Notes under the pieces: generated by a model
Database searches by the model: none
What the model saw: only the letters and a program-made list of their open reading frames with translations
What the model was told of the DNA's origin: nothing
In this document: positions 38,934 to 50,040 of the stretch, piece after piece
Position numbering within the stretch: the stretch's first letter is position 1
Layout of the letters: the number at the start of each line of letters is the position of its first letter
Made by a program: the position numbers and the translations under genes
Assembly (NCBI GenBank): GCA_030710605.1
Contig: CP092881.1
Span: 71,105,118 to 71,169,117 of the forward strand
Source of the DNA: Cordylochernes scorpioides
Lineage: Eukaryota > Arthropoda > Arachnida > Pseudoscorpiones > Chernetidae
Direction of reading: 5' to 3'
Length of the DNA stretch: 64,000 nucleotides

Positions 38934-41900
38934 ATGAACATTAACGTGGATAGAATCGGTATCTGCGAAGCTTTGATTGATACAGGCGCCGATCTTTCAG
39001 TGGTCGACCTTAGTACAGCCCTTAACACAGGTCTTGAAATAATAAATCCTGATAAAATGTGCTCCGGACCCGATGGCAAAGAATTAGATATCGTAGGAAA
39101 TATTATTTTAAATATAAAATTTGATGACAAAACTATTACACATCAATTTGTGATAATGAGAACACATTTGCGAATATTTATACTTGGACGTGATTTTCTT
39201 AAGAAAATGAACGCAAAAATTGATTGTCAGCGTGAAATAATCAAATATGACTTGACAGAAAATCGTGACGTAATCAAATATCAACAGAAGAAAATAAAAA
39301 GTGCAAAGGATGCCATTATACCAGAACTTTCTATTAAATTGATTAATGCATTTGTAGAAGCAGAGGATGGCGAATACATCATCGAGGAGAACCATAAAAT
39401 GTTTCAAACAAATGGACTTCGACTAGCGAGAAGCTTAATAAATGTTGTGAATAAGGAAACATATATCTGGATAACAAACCCTTACCCTCGACCATTAAAA
39501 ATATTAAAAAACCAAACATTGTGCTTTGGAAGCCAGCCAGCCGAAGTGAATCTTATGGAAGAAAGTGAACAAAAAGAGCATGAAGAACCCCAATTTCAGA
39601 TAAACGAAAATTTAGCATATACGGAAAAGGAGCAATTGAAACAAGTTTTGGAAAGGTACGAGGATTTGTTTTCGTCGGGATTAGGAAGATCCAACTTAGC
39701 AAAACATCGGATCGATACAGAAGGCGCGAAACCGATCAAACACAAGCCGTATAGGGTGAGCGCGAAAGAGCGAGAAATCATAAAAGAACAAATTGATGAA
39801 ATGCTCAGAGACGGCATAATTAGACCATCCTCGAGTCCATGGTCCTTCCCTGTAATCTTGGTCAAGAAGCGAGATGGTAAATACAGATTTTGCGTTGACT
39901 ACAGAAAATTGAATGATGTAACAGTGAAGGATGTTTACCCAATTCCCAGAATTGATGAAGTATTGGATACACTTCAAGGATCCAAATACTTTTCAGCAAT
40001 TGACCTTAAATCAGGATATTGGCAAGTAGAGGTTGAGGAGAAAGATAAAGAAAAGACAGCCTTCACTACAGCACATGGCCTATATGAGTTCAACGTAATG
40101 CCCTTTGGTCTATGCAATGCCCCTGCTACATTTGAGAGGAACATGGAAAATATGCTTGGTAATCTTAGATGGCAAATTTGCTTATGTTATCTAGATGACG
40201 TAATCATTTATAGCTCGGATTTTTCAACACATCTCAAAAGAATAGAAGCTGTTTTAAAATGTTTTCGCGAGGCTAATTTAAAATTGAACAACAAAAAATG
40301 CCAATTTGCTTTCGAAGAACTGGAGATTCTTGGCCATATAACTAATCAACATGGTATAAAACCAGCGGAGCATAATATCAAGGCTATTAGAGATTTTCCT
40401 CGGCCCAAAAAGATAAAAGAAGTTCAATCATTTTTAGGAATGTGCTCATATTATAGAAAATTTATCAAAGGTTTTTCAAAAATTGCCGATCCATTAACCA
40501 GTCTTATAAAAAAGAATGTACCTTTTATCTGGACAGAAAATCAAGAAAAATCATTTCAAACCCTTAAAGTAGCATTGATAAATCCTCCAATCTTAGGGCA
40601 CTTTGACCCGAATGCAATTACTTACATTCATACTGACGCATCTAACATCGGCCTGGGTGCAACATTAGTCCAAAAGTTCGGCGATAAAGAAAAAGTTATC
40701 TCATATTTAAGTCGAACACTGAGCAAACCTGAGCAAAATTATTCGACTACCGAAAAAGAATGTCTAGCTGTTGTGTGGTCAATGTCCAAGTTACGACCCT
40801 ACCTATATGGAAGGCACTTCAAAATCGTAACTGATCATCACGCACTATGCTGGCTTAAGAATCTGAAAGATCCGACCGGCCGATTAGCACGATGGGCACT
40901 GAAGATTCAGGAATATAATTTCGAAATCATACATAAATCGGGTAAAAAACATCTGGACGCTGATGGTCTATCTAGAGGACCCTTACCTGAAAACGAATGG
41001 GACGAAGATTATGAAAGACTATTTCTGAATCAAATAATAGACGAAAAGGATGATTTTATTGAGAATATTAAGGAGAACCTTAGTGGAAACAAGCGTTCAA
41101 TTACACAGAACTTCAAAGAAGAAAATGGGTGTCTCTACAAGAAAAATCCAAATCCTGAAGGTAGGGCATGGTTGCTGGTAGTGCCAAAGAAGAGAAGGAA
41201 GGAAGTCATGAGTGAATACCACAACCATATGCTGAATGGCCATCTGGGCGTCGCCAGAACCACTTACCGATTGAAGAATAAATACTATTGGCCTTCCATG
41301 TTGAAAGATGTTTCAGAATTTGTAAAGACGTGCCATCTTTGCCAAAGTCGGAAAGGTTCAAATCACTTGCCTTCTGGACTTCTACAACCTATTCCCCCAG
41401 CTAACTACCCTTTTGAAAGAATCGGAATTGACTTTGTTGGCCCCTTGCCATCAACGAAGAGAAGAAGGAAGTGGATAATTGTGTTGACTGATTATTATAC
41501 CAAGTATGCTGAAACAAAGGCAGTATCAGAAGCAACCGTGAAAGAAGTCTCTACATTTTTAATCGAACATATTATTTTACGTCACGGGGCCCCAAGATTT
41601 CTTATTAGCGATAGAGGTTCACAATTCACTAGCAATTTGATGAAGGAGGTAATGAAAATGTGCAAAGTGAAACACTGCTTCACAACGAGCTACCACCCCC
41701 AGACTAACGGACTAACGGAACGGCTAAATAGAACTTTAATCAATATGATCAGCATGTATGTGAACACAGACCAAAAGAACTGGGATGAAATCCTCCCTTT
41801 TATCACCCACGCGTATAATACCACGATTCAAGAAACCACAAGCTACTCTCCATTTTTCCTGTTGTTTGGAAGGGAACCCATGTCCCTCTTAGACGACGAG

Positions 41901-42323
41901 AATATCCCAATGGACAGTAACATGGACGATTACGACGAATATATAGAAAACTACTTAGATAAAATAGCAAGGACGAGACAGGTAGTCATTAACAACACAG
42001 AGAAGACTCAGGAAAGAATGAAAAGAAACTATGACAAAAAACACAATGAGAAAATCTATGAACCAGGACATTTAGTGGCAGTTTGGACACCAGTCAGGAA
42101 AATCGGAAAATGCGAAAAACTATTGAGAAAATATTTTGGCCCATATCGAATATTAAAGAAGCTGTCTAACGTAAATTACTTAATTGAGCCGAAAGATAAT
42201 CCTGGCCAAGACCCATTGATTGTCCATGTCTCAAGACTCAAACCCTATTTTGAGAGAATTGATGAGGTAACTCACGAGGACGTGACGACCTCTGGAGAGG
42301 GGGAAGTGTTACATCATGATTAA
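38934..42323 (+). CDS. pol: Pol polyprotein (protease, RT, RNase H, integrase)
   Basis: 1129 residues from the first ATG. The frame is open 26 codons further up to the slippery site, so the natural product is probably Gag-Pol. Residues by this ATG: aspartic protease DTGA 16-19; RT with VDYRKLN, FSAIDLKSGYWQ, MPFGLCNAPATF and catalytic YLDD 419-422; RNase H with TDAS (D568) and KIVTDHHAL; integrase zinc-binding H763 and C800-x2-C803. The DD35E triad is D833, D893 and E929, and GPY is at 1069-1071. It converts element RNA to DNA and inserts it. The last six codons and the stop lie in the 3' LTR. No stop, frameshift or missing catalytic residue was seen, so it looks functional. Confidence 0.97.
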   Translation: MNINVDRIGICEALIDTGADLSVVDLSTALNTGLEIINPDKMCSGPDGKELDIVGNIILNIKFDDKTITHQFVIMRTHLRIFILGRDFLKKMNAKIDCQREIIKYDLTENRDVIKYQQKKIKSAKDAIIPELSIKLINAFVEAEDGEYIIEENHKMFQTNGLRLARSLINVVNKETYIWITNPYPRPLKILKNQTLCFGSQPAEVNLMEESEQKEHEEPQFQINENLAYTEKEQLKQVLERYEDLFSSGLGRSNLAKHRIDTEGAKPIKHKPYRVSAKEREIIKEQIDEMLRDGIIRPSSSPWSFPVILVKKRDGKYRFCVDYRKLNDVTVKDVYPIPRIDEVLDTLQGSKYFSAIDLKSGYWQVEVEEKDKEKTAFTTAHGLYEFNVMPFGLCNAPATFERNMENMLGNLRWQICLCYLDDVIIYSSDFSTHLKRIEAVLKCFREANLKLNNKKCQFAFEELEILGHITNQHGIKPAEHNIKAIRDFPRPKKIKEVQSFLGMCSYYRKFIKGFSKIADPLTSLIKKNVPFIWTENQEKSFQTLKVALINPPILGHFDPNAITYIHTDASNIGLGATLVQKFGDKEKVISYLSRTLSKPEQNYSTTEKECLAVVWSMSKLRPYLYGRHFKIVTDHHALCWLKNLKDPTGRLARWALKIQEYNFEIIHKSGKKHLDADGLSRGPLPENEWDEDYERLFLNQIIDEKDDFIENIKENLSGNKRSITQNFKEENGCLYKKNPNPEGRAWLLVVPKKRRKEVMSEYHNHMLNGHLGVARTTYRLKNKYYWPSMLKDVSEFVKTCHLCQSRKGSNHLPSGLLQPIPPANYPFERIGIDFVGPLPSTKRRRKWIIVLTDYYTKYAETKAVSEATVKEVSTFLIEHIILRHGAPRFLISDRGSQFTSNLMKEVMKMCKVKHCFTTSYHPQTNGLTERLNRTLINMISMYVNTDQKNWDEILPFITHAYNTTIQETTSYSPFFLLFGREPMSLLDDENIPMDSNMDDYDEYIENYLDKIARTRQVVINNTEKTQERMKRNYDKKHNEKIYEPGHLVAVWTPVRKIGKCEKLLRKYFGPYRILKKLSNVNYLIEPKDNPGQDPLIVHVSRLKPYFERIDEVTHEDVTTSGEGEVLHHD
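42294..42306 (+). promoter_or_regulatory. Polypurine tract
   Basis: GGAGAGGGGGAAG ends directly at the 3' LTR. It is the expected primer site for plus-strand DNA synthesis and lies inside the last codons of pol. Confidence 0.9.
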
Positions 42324-42642
42324 TGGCGTATTTATTATATTATTTTTAATATATTTGAAATTTAAATTATATATTTATTTATTTTTATATTCTATGATAT
42401 TTATTTAAAACAGATTATTTTTAGATTATCATCATTTGTATTTAGGTACACTGTGACTTCACTGCTCTCTTTGATGTGAGAAAATAAATAAATTATTCTG
42501 GTGGCTACATAAAGTAGACTTATCTCATTATTCCCTTTTATAAATTTGTAGGATGGTTGAAACACGCTCTGGTAAGATGCAAGACCCAGCACAGGAGAGA
42601 ATCAAGGCTGAAGAGTCTGCCCAGCCGCAACTTGGTGCAACA
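42307..42642 (+). repeat. 3' LTR of the complete Ty3 element
   Basis: 336 bp, two differences from the 5' LTR, followed by ATAT (42643-42646). It contains the pol stop at 42321-42323 and a duplicate of the gag start at 42553 that leads nowhere. Confidence 0.96.
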
Positions 42643-42659
42643 ATATATGTGACTTATCT

Positions 42660-43055
42660 GACTACCAAGGTAACGTATAAAGGCCGCGGCCTTGCAGAAA
42701 ATTGTCATGGACCCAGAGCAGCAGCTTAACACACCCAAGATAGTGGACATTGCGACTGCTGTGATAGAGATGTATGGAGACATCTGAGGTTCTACATTGG
42801 ACACGACAACAACAGAATATTGACATGGAACCAGAGCAGCAGCTTTACACACCCAAGATAGAGGACATTGCTTCTGCTGTGATAGAGATGCATGGAGACA
42901 TCTGAGACTCTTCATTGGACATGACAACATCAACAGAAAATAAATATGGACCCAGATCAGCAGCTTCACACACCCAAGATAGAGAACACTACTGTGATAG
43001 AGATTCTTGGGGACATCTGAGGCCCTTCATTGAACACGACAAAAAACAACATCTA
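42660..43055 (+). repeat. 118-bp tandem repeat, three units, each with a 25-26 codon mini-ORF
   Basis: ATGGACCCAGAGCAGCAG-type starts occur at about 42709, 42826 and 42947. Each is followed by an in-frame run (MDPEQQL, TPKI, AVIEM, GDI) and TGA, then ACATTGGACACGACAAC-type sequence. The units differ mainly by amino-acid-changing substitutions, so I see no sign of selection on the peptide. Two more units lie inverted at 35222-35396. The repeat could be an amplified fragment of a gene or element. Confidence 0.8.
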
Positions 43056-43059
43056 TAGG

Positions 43060-43790
43060 AACACGATTTTTAATAGATGAGATATCAATCAAAACCCGAA
43101 ATCTATAAGTTATAGATTTAATGTAGCATGACGGGGTCAGAAGCAATTCAACATATATTCTATTATAGGATTGAAGATATAAATCTTCATCCTATGAGGA
43201 ACATGCTTACTTAAAACATTTATCACGCCCGAACTACGTCTCGAATATCACCGGACTTCGTTGGTTGATATAGATTGGAGAGGTTGGCAGGACCCCAAAA
43301 CGTTGAAGGCTAAAATAATCAAGTTTCATTAGCTTCTATTAAGATATTTATTATTACTAAAAATAGTTACATAATCAACACTCTAGCGTTGTTATACGAT
43401 ATGTTAAGGTGAAATATATATCACACTCACCTAGGTTAGGTCTATGTAGAGCGAGTTGGAATATAAAGGAAGTAGATTTTAAAACAATAAAATCTGCGCA
43501 ACCAGGAAAGGGGGGATCGGGTAGAAATGGCAGTTTTATGCTAATACGGCGGTCTGAGGATGGCCATAATGGGCCAATTGTGTGTGAATTATAGATGAGA
43601 TCTGGCGCAAATTTACTGGCGGGAGGGAAAAACTGAGATGAAAGTAATTACTAATTATTTCCGGGAGTTCATTAATAAAGGGCGAGGTAATTAAGAGACA
43701 GCAAATTTAATAATATATTAGGGTGGTCAGGATCTCGTTACCTGGACTCGCGAAGAAATAGGTCGCCAAGGCATCGTGGTGTGGGGAGTG
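43060..43790. other. Spacer, no gene seen
   Basis: Unique-looking sequence with no motif-bearing frame. Confidence 0.5.
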
Positions 43791-43819
43791 ACTGGGGTGT
43801 GGCGAGTTACTGTAGATTG

Positions 43820-44520
43820 GAAGTGTGGAAGTTACCATGATTTGACGGCGGTATGGAAAGGTTACCTTGAGTTTACGGCCATTTGGGAAGTTACCATGGA
43901 TTGACGGCTGTTTGAAAAAGTTACCATGGATTGACGGCTGCATGCGAAGTTACCATGGATTGACGGCTGTTTGAAAAAGTTACCATGGATTGACGGCTGT
44001 ATGCGAAGTTACCATGGATTGACGGCTGTTTGGAAAGGTTACCGTGGATTTATTGCGGTGTGGGAAGTTACCGTGGATATATTGCGGTGTGGGAAGTTAC
44101 CAAAGATTGAGGGCTGTGTGCGAAGTTACCATGAGTTTTTACGGCAGTTTGGAAAAGTTACCATGGATTGACGGCGGTGTAGGAAGTTACCATGGATTGA
44201 CGGTTGTTTGGAAAAGTTACCGTGGATTTATTGCGGTGTGGGAAATTACCATGGATTGACGGCTGTATGCGAAGTTACCATGGATTGACGGCTGTTTGGA
44301 AAAGTTACCGTGGATTTATTGCGGCGTAGGAAGTTACCATGGATTGACGGCTGTATGCGAAGTCACCATGGATTGACGGCTGTATGAGCAGCTACAATGG
44401 ATTGACGGAAGTGTGCGAAGTTATCATGGATTGACGGAAGTGTGAAAATGTTACACGAGCTGTCATGTTACATGGAGTACTAATTTTTAAGAGATTGACG
44501 GCGGTGTGGAGAGTTGCCAA
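43820..44520 (+). repeat. Minisatellite, ~29-30 bp unit
   Basis: The unit is GTTACCATGGATTGACGGC plus TGTATGCGAA or TGTTTGGAAAA, repeated about 24 times. Variants have GTTACCGTGGATTTATTGCG. GTTACC recurs throughout, and the short plus- and minus-strand frames across it are artefacts. The two unit types alternate in part. Confidence 0.9.
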
Positions 44521-44524
44521 ACGT

Positions 44525-45510
44525 CACCCGTGTCAATTATCTGAGATATAGGCCATGTCACCAATAATTGACAGAAGAGGTGCGAGCAAACTGCCTTTGG
44601 TTAGCCGTTGGGTTTGAACAAAGCGATCTAAGTGGAATGAAGTAAGTACCGTAATTCTTGCAAGACCGTCACATTAGAACAAAAGGAACAAAGTAGAGCC
44701 TACAGTTTGAAATTTACCGCAAATCTATAGGCTGATAAATATCTGGATATTCTTAGAGATAGAGAGAAAGTAGATTCATAAAATGTTGGATTTGTGTTAT
44801 TTAGAGAACCTACCTTTGGTTTGAATTATTGAAATTAACCATATTTTTTTTTTGAAAAATGAGGAAATTATTGGATATTACATATCATTGTCTATAGTGA
44901 AATTATATGTGTAATATATAATATGTATATAGGGTTTTTACCAAGGACTTAGTTGTTGTTGTGTGATGTAATCAGTATATAACGTGAGATATTCTTGTTT
45001 TTAGTTCTTATGATAATTCTGTAATAATATTATACAAATATATAACAGTAACATACAATCTCTTTTAATAGAAACTATACTACCTAAGATTATTGAATAT
45101 TAGGTACGTAACTATGTTTTCATTTGGATATCTGACTAACACAGTCTCAGAATTTGTATGACCAGTCAAGTTGGGAAAACATTTGATATTATACACATTA
45201 AAATTTCATATAAAGTTCCCAACCACAGAGAAATTCAATTTTCAAATAGCTCTCAACAGGAGAAATCCCGACACACAGTGTTGGCGTTAAGTGCTGAGAT
45301 GAATATTGATGTGAATAAAGAGGTTGAGAGAGAATAAATTTCAATAAGCCGCGAGAGACTTCCAAATGATAACTGATGGCCGACGGGCGAGGAAGAACCG
45401 TCGCGGTAACTTCCCAACCAGTCGCTGTATAAAACGTATCTATGAATGGTCAACATAATTTGATTTATCTCCCGAAATGTCAACATTTTTCATCTTTGTT
45501 TTTAATTATA
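44525..45510. other. No recognisable gene
   Basis: AT-rich spacer without repeats or motif-bearing frames that I can identify. Confidence 0.5.
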
Positions 45511-45512
45511 TT

Positions 45513-45690
45513 CAGTAGAACTACCTCCCTGTAAAGGACACCTAATTACAGAACCAAAATATCCTTTAGAGAGAGGTGTCCTCTTACCGGAGAGTTACTA
45601 AATAGAAAATATGATACTTTTACAAATAAAAACTGTCCTTTGTAGGGAGGTGTCCTTTAGTGAGAGTGTCCTCTCATGTAGATTCTACTG
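45513..45690. mobile_element. Small Tigger/pogo-like MITE
   Basis: The ends CAGTAGAACTACCTCCC and GTAGATTCTACTG are inverted (CAGTAGAA/TTCTACTG). The subterminal motifs GTAAAGGACACC, AGAGAGGTGTCCTC, GGAGGTGTCC and GAGAGTGTCCTC are typical of pogo/Tigger-type short elements. No transposase is present and the TA duplication is not clear. Confidence 0.55.
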
Positions 45691-46009
45691 TACATACAAA
45701 AATGTTAAAACACCTGAAATTAATCTTTATAATTGAACTTAATCCAAAGCTTTAAAAATGAAACATCCTCTGTATTCTGAAGCATAATAATTTAACATTT
45801 CATGATATTCATTATGAGTACGCACATGTGCGAATGTGCATATATTTACATATAGTAATTATGCATTATAAATGTACAAAATCACTAAAAAGACGATATT
45901 AATATTTATTTGGAGTTAATTTATATTGGAGATAACATTAGAGTTTAAATATGAGGAGAGTAATCAGATGTATACACAGCGTAGCGAACCCATGATTATG
46001 ATATCAGTA

Positions 46010-46160
46010 CAATAAAAATCGCACACGCATTAACACAAACATACACATATGTACGCAGACATCCACACGCAAGTACACAAACATATACACTAACTCACAC
46101 AAGCACACAGACATCACTCAAACACACACATACACGCACAAACGCAAACACATACACTAA
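46010..46160 (+). repeat. CA-rich degenerate microsatellite
   Basis: ACACAAACATACACATATG, ACATCCACACGCAAGTACAC and similar; imperfect CA/CACA repeats. Confidence 0.6.
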
Positions 46161-46656
46161 GTCCTGAATCCCCTCAATATTTTTCTTCATCTTTATTTTT
46201 ATATTTCGATTTTTCTGATTGAAAATATCGGTATAATAGTCAAATATCAAAGTCTAAACTATCGCCAGGCTTATTTTAGACAAGACCCAGCCTATTACCA
46301 ATCTCTTTCAATCCCGGTTGAATCATTATGGTTTTCTCTAGATCAAAGTCAAAGCATTTTCCCTACGAATTTTGACATATTACCTTTTATTAGTTTGATA
46401 AAATATTATCATGGTTCTGTGTTTTATTCTTTATTATCTAACTATCTTCAATTCTCTACCTTTTTATCTTATATTCCGCTTATATGACGCGTAATTGCCG
46501 AAGCTTCAGCGTGAACTTGTTATAGCCCTAAATTATTGATAAAATGGAATAAAAAAGTTTCGACACCTTATAATATAATCCTTTTTTTATCTTTTTTTCC
46601 AATTAACTTTCTTTACTTATTTTCTTAATACATCTTCTTTTCAAATATATATAAAC

Positions 46657-47476
46657 TAGCGGATGTACCCGGCTACGCCCGTGTTTTACCCGAGTAAAGG
46701 TTTGTTTAACGAATCTCTCGATAAAGTGAACATTTTTTCCCGGTCCCTTGAAAAATACTCGATAAGTTGAATAAAATCAATATTAATCGGTACCCGAGTA
46801 AAGGTCTGTCTAACGAACATTTGTTAAAACAATTCTCTATAAACTTATAAAAAGAAATAGATATATTTTGATAATTTGAAACTGATAAAGTGATCATTTT
46901 TTCCCGGTCCCTGTGTGCCATGTCATTCTGAATTTTGTCTTTCCTAATTTTCTACATTAGAAAATCATCGTTTTATCTAGTGAACATTTTTTCCCGGTCC
47001 CTTGAAAAATACTCGATAAGGTTGAATAAATTCATGGTCGTTTATGGAAGATGGACGAAGTTCCCGGAGGTCATCTTGGGCAAGCTCCCGCGAGGCTTTT
47101 TTTCTTGTCTACTTGGCATAGCTGTGTCACCAACTCTGCCCTGATTGGTCGGTGGGTACTTGGACTGTCGGCCGGCGGCCGGGCGAATCCATTCTCTCAC
47201 GGGGTGGGGCAGACCCAAGGTCATCAGGAGCAGCAAACCTAAGCCTATCTCCGTCTCAATGGTTGCGCTGCTTGCGAGTTAAAGCTACAAATCTGCAAAT
47301 AACTCTAAGGATATTAAAGATATTCAAGATATTATTTTTCGTAAACCTTTCCGGGGATATGCCTAATAATATCCCAAATTTTCACGGCGATTGGATGTAT
47401 GGTTTTTGAATCCATAGAGGACACACACACACACACACACACACAGACAGACAGACATTCAATTATATATATATAG
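46657..47476 (+). mobile_element. Unclassified dispersed element with (CA)n(CAGA)n tail
   Basis: It starts ACTAGCGGATGTACCCGGC, a start like many invertebrate short retroelements. The block TCCCGGTCCCTTGAAAAATA with ACTCGATAAG occurs at about 46739 and 46993, and part of it at 46903. The 3' end is GGTTTTTGAATCCATAGAGG, then (CA)n at 47421-47444, CAGACAGACAGACATTC and TATATATATAG. The 60-85 codon frames inside have no motif. Confidence 0.5.
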
Positions 47477-47479
47477 ATG

Positions 47480-48390
47480 AAAAATTATATATTTATATAT
47501 TTTTAAGAAACACACATATTTATGGTTTTGTGCTTCATACACATGGCATCATTAGATTTAAACAATATTTGAAAAATATACATATACAGCATTAGTATTA
47601 AATTTTAATGCATTTTTTTTTTATTTTGCTAAATTCCACATATTTATGAAAGACAATATGTTCGGTGTCAAAACCTTGTCACAAATATTGAGAGTAACCG
47701 TGACATTTTTCCATTTTTATAAATATTATTATTTTTTTTAAATTCATTTATCACACGAATAAATATAAATATTTTAAAATGATATATTAAAATTATTCTA
47801 TGAAATATATGCAGATGTTTTAAAAAGCAGAATGCTTGAAGAATACACTCAATACGGTACCATATTTTGCTATTAAGGATTTCAAACATTCTTGTACATG
47901 CTTTACAAGGCTGCACAAGTATAAAAGAGAAGAAACTTTGAGAAAAGAGAGCCTTATGTAACTGGATATGTAAATAAACATTCACCTGTAAACAATTACA
48001 TATTTTCTAAGCAATCATACACCTGGTCGAATCCTGTCTAGGACATGGGTCCTCAATAAAAGGCTCGTTGTTGTAATGTTATCTGGACATTTTTATCAAT
48101 AAAATATAATAGCAGGGTGATCGTACAATTGAATGTTGCTGTTGGGTCTCTATTGGAAAAAGTAGAAAGTGTCTTTTTTTCCCAAAGAGTTATAAAACAC
48201 GCCTTTATCATATTATCGACGAAAAAAACATCTAAGCGTTTCGGGTAGGCTGTGGGGCGGAAATATCTTTATTTACGGGAATGCTAACCAGAATGGTTGA
48301 AGCTGTGGGGCAGTTTCCAAAATCACTTTATTAGCTACCGCTCAACAAGAGCAACATAGTTTATGATATTTACAACAATGAATAATATGT
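47480..48390. other. Spacer with a LINE-like 3' end at 48053-48078
   Basis: CAATAAAAGGCTCGTTGTTG resembles the end at 17485-17565. The 105-codon minus-strand frame at 47668-47985 has no motif. Confidence 0.4.
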
Positions 48391-48394
48391 GAAG

Positions 48395-48966
48395 TCACAT
48401 ATCAAACAAAATTTTAACGTAGGATTCAATCCCGGTTCATGACTGTCGGGAATCGAGGGTGTTACCCACTCGTCCACCTTTGTTATAGAAACTGTGAAAT
48501 AAGATAGTGTACAAAGTTGACATTACAAGGAAGTTTTTACAACGAGTGAAGGTTATTCACATATTAAACAAAATGTTATCGCGGGATTCAATCATGGTTC
48601 ATGACTGTCGGGAATCGAGGGTGTTACCCACTCGTCCATCTTTGTTATAGGAACTGTGAAATAAGATAGTGTACAAAGTTGACATTACAAGGAAGTTATT
48701 ACAACGAGTGAAGCTTATTCACATATTAAATAAAATGTTAACGTGGGATTCAATCCCGGTTCATGACTGTCGGGAATCGAGGGTGTTACCCACTCGTCCA
48801 CCTTTGTTCTAGGAACTGTGAAATAAGATAGTGTACAAAGTTGACATTACAAGGAAGTTATTACAACGAGTGAAGGTTATTCACATATTAAACAAAATGT
48901 TAACGTAGGATTTAATCCCGGTTCATGACTGCCGGGAATCGAGGTTGTTGCCCACTCGTTCACCGA
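48395..48966 (+). repeat. Tandem repeat of 162 bp, ~3.5 units, containing a tRNA-like segment
   Basis: GACTGTCGGGAATCGAGG recurs at 48441, 48603, 48765 and (changed) 48927, exactly 162 bp apart. On the minus strand each unit has GGTGGACGAGTGGGTAACAC, CCTCGATTCCCGACAG and TGAACCGGGATTGAATCC. This resembles a tRNA with A-box-like and B-box-like parts, so it may be an amplified SINE head. Confidence 0.85.
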
Positions 48967-48969
48967 GGG

Positions 48970-50035
48970 GCAGTCTGTTGATTGAAGATATCCCCATCGG
49001 ATCGTATTAATTCCAGAAATAGGTTTATAAGACCAAAATGCTTAGGTACGCTCTAATGTGTTTGAAACAGTTCAAATAAGAGAAGATCACTAGTCTAGAT
49101 TTTTACTTCTAGAGTTGATTTAGCTGTTCTGAAACTAGGTCGAAATCCAAATTATATTCCAATAATTAAATTAATAACTTCAGAGGTGATAATGAATATA
49201 CTAAAACGAAGGTATATTATATATTGCGATTGGTTTGAAGTTCTCAAGATTGGGTACAAGAGAGTTATTTTCTTCAAGCCAATATGCTCTAAAACCCACA
49301 GCTAGGCCTGGAAGTACACCCCTCATAGAAAAACCAACAACAGCCCTATTTAATAGGTCTGTTTAAGTATCTGACTATAAAACATCATTGATAACCTTTA
49401 TTAGCACTGTTCTGAATATTCATTGAGTTAAAAAACCACTTTAATACTTAATAAAAATGTTATCTAAATTAATATTATTCTATTTTTCTGAATGCTAATG
49501 TTATGGAGAGTTCACTGTGTATTGATACTAGTTGTTTAATCCCCCAGCACAAACGGACCCTGAAGTATAATGCAGAGAGAAACAGTATGAATTCAAATCC
49601 TTCTTTTTAATTTGAGATGTTCTATGACAATAGAGGTTATCAGATGACCCAGTGTAGATTTCTTTCTGAGAATATTAGCTGTGAGACACATAAATGCTTC
49701 AATGTCTGTTTTTCAATTCTTTTTCATACCTTGAAAGAGATTGATCATTAATTTATTTTATTTGTCATAGAGAATTGAAACTCGAAAACAATATGAAAAT
49801 AAATATAATTTGGTAACAAATTATAAAATTAATAAAATAATATTAAATTAGTGTCTTTATCTATATGTGCTAAAAGGTGAAGAGTGTGTCCTAGGTATTA
49901 ATGGAACAATATTGAATAAAGGAAATACATTTCAAAAATATGTTAATAGGTTCTAAGTATTTGTCTGCTTCCACATAGTTCACGTAGTTTTATAGATTCT
50001 CAAAATATACTTCTCTAATGTATATGTCACTAATG
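48970..50035. other. No recognisable gene
   Basis: AT-rich spacer without motif-bearing frames. Confidence 0.5.
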
Positions 50036-50040
50036 TGTCT

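Larger units (their letters stand above)
37450..42642 (+). mobile_element. Complete Ty3/Gypsy LTR retrotransposon
   Basis: 5193 bp: 5' LTR 37450-37785, gag 37696-38859, pol 38850-42323 in the -1 frame, purine tract 42294-42306, 3' LTR 42307-42642. The target duplication is ATAT (37446-37449 and 42643-42646). The LTRs differ at only two positions and both ORFs are open, so it is young and may be competent. There is no env and no chromodomain. The pol order PR-RT-RNaseH-IN is that of Ty3/Gypsy. Confidence 0.97.

Noticed and set aside
38860-38940. Stimulatory pseudoknot downstream of the slippery site
   Set aside because: Only short pairings (for example CCAT/ATGG) were visible by eye; not enough to call a structure without folding software.
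39108-39407. Antisense 99-codon frame opposite pol, also at 299-598
   Set aside because: It lies opposite pol in both element copies and is explained by the coding strand.
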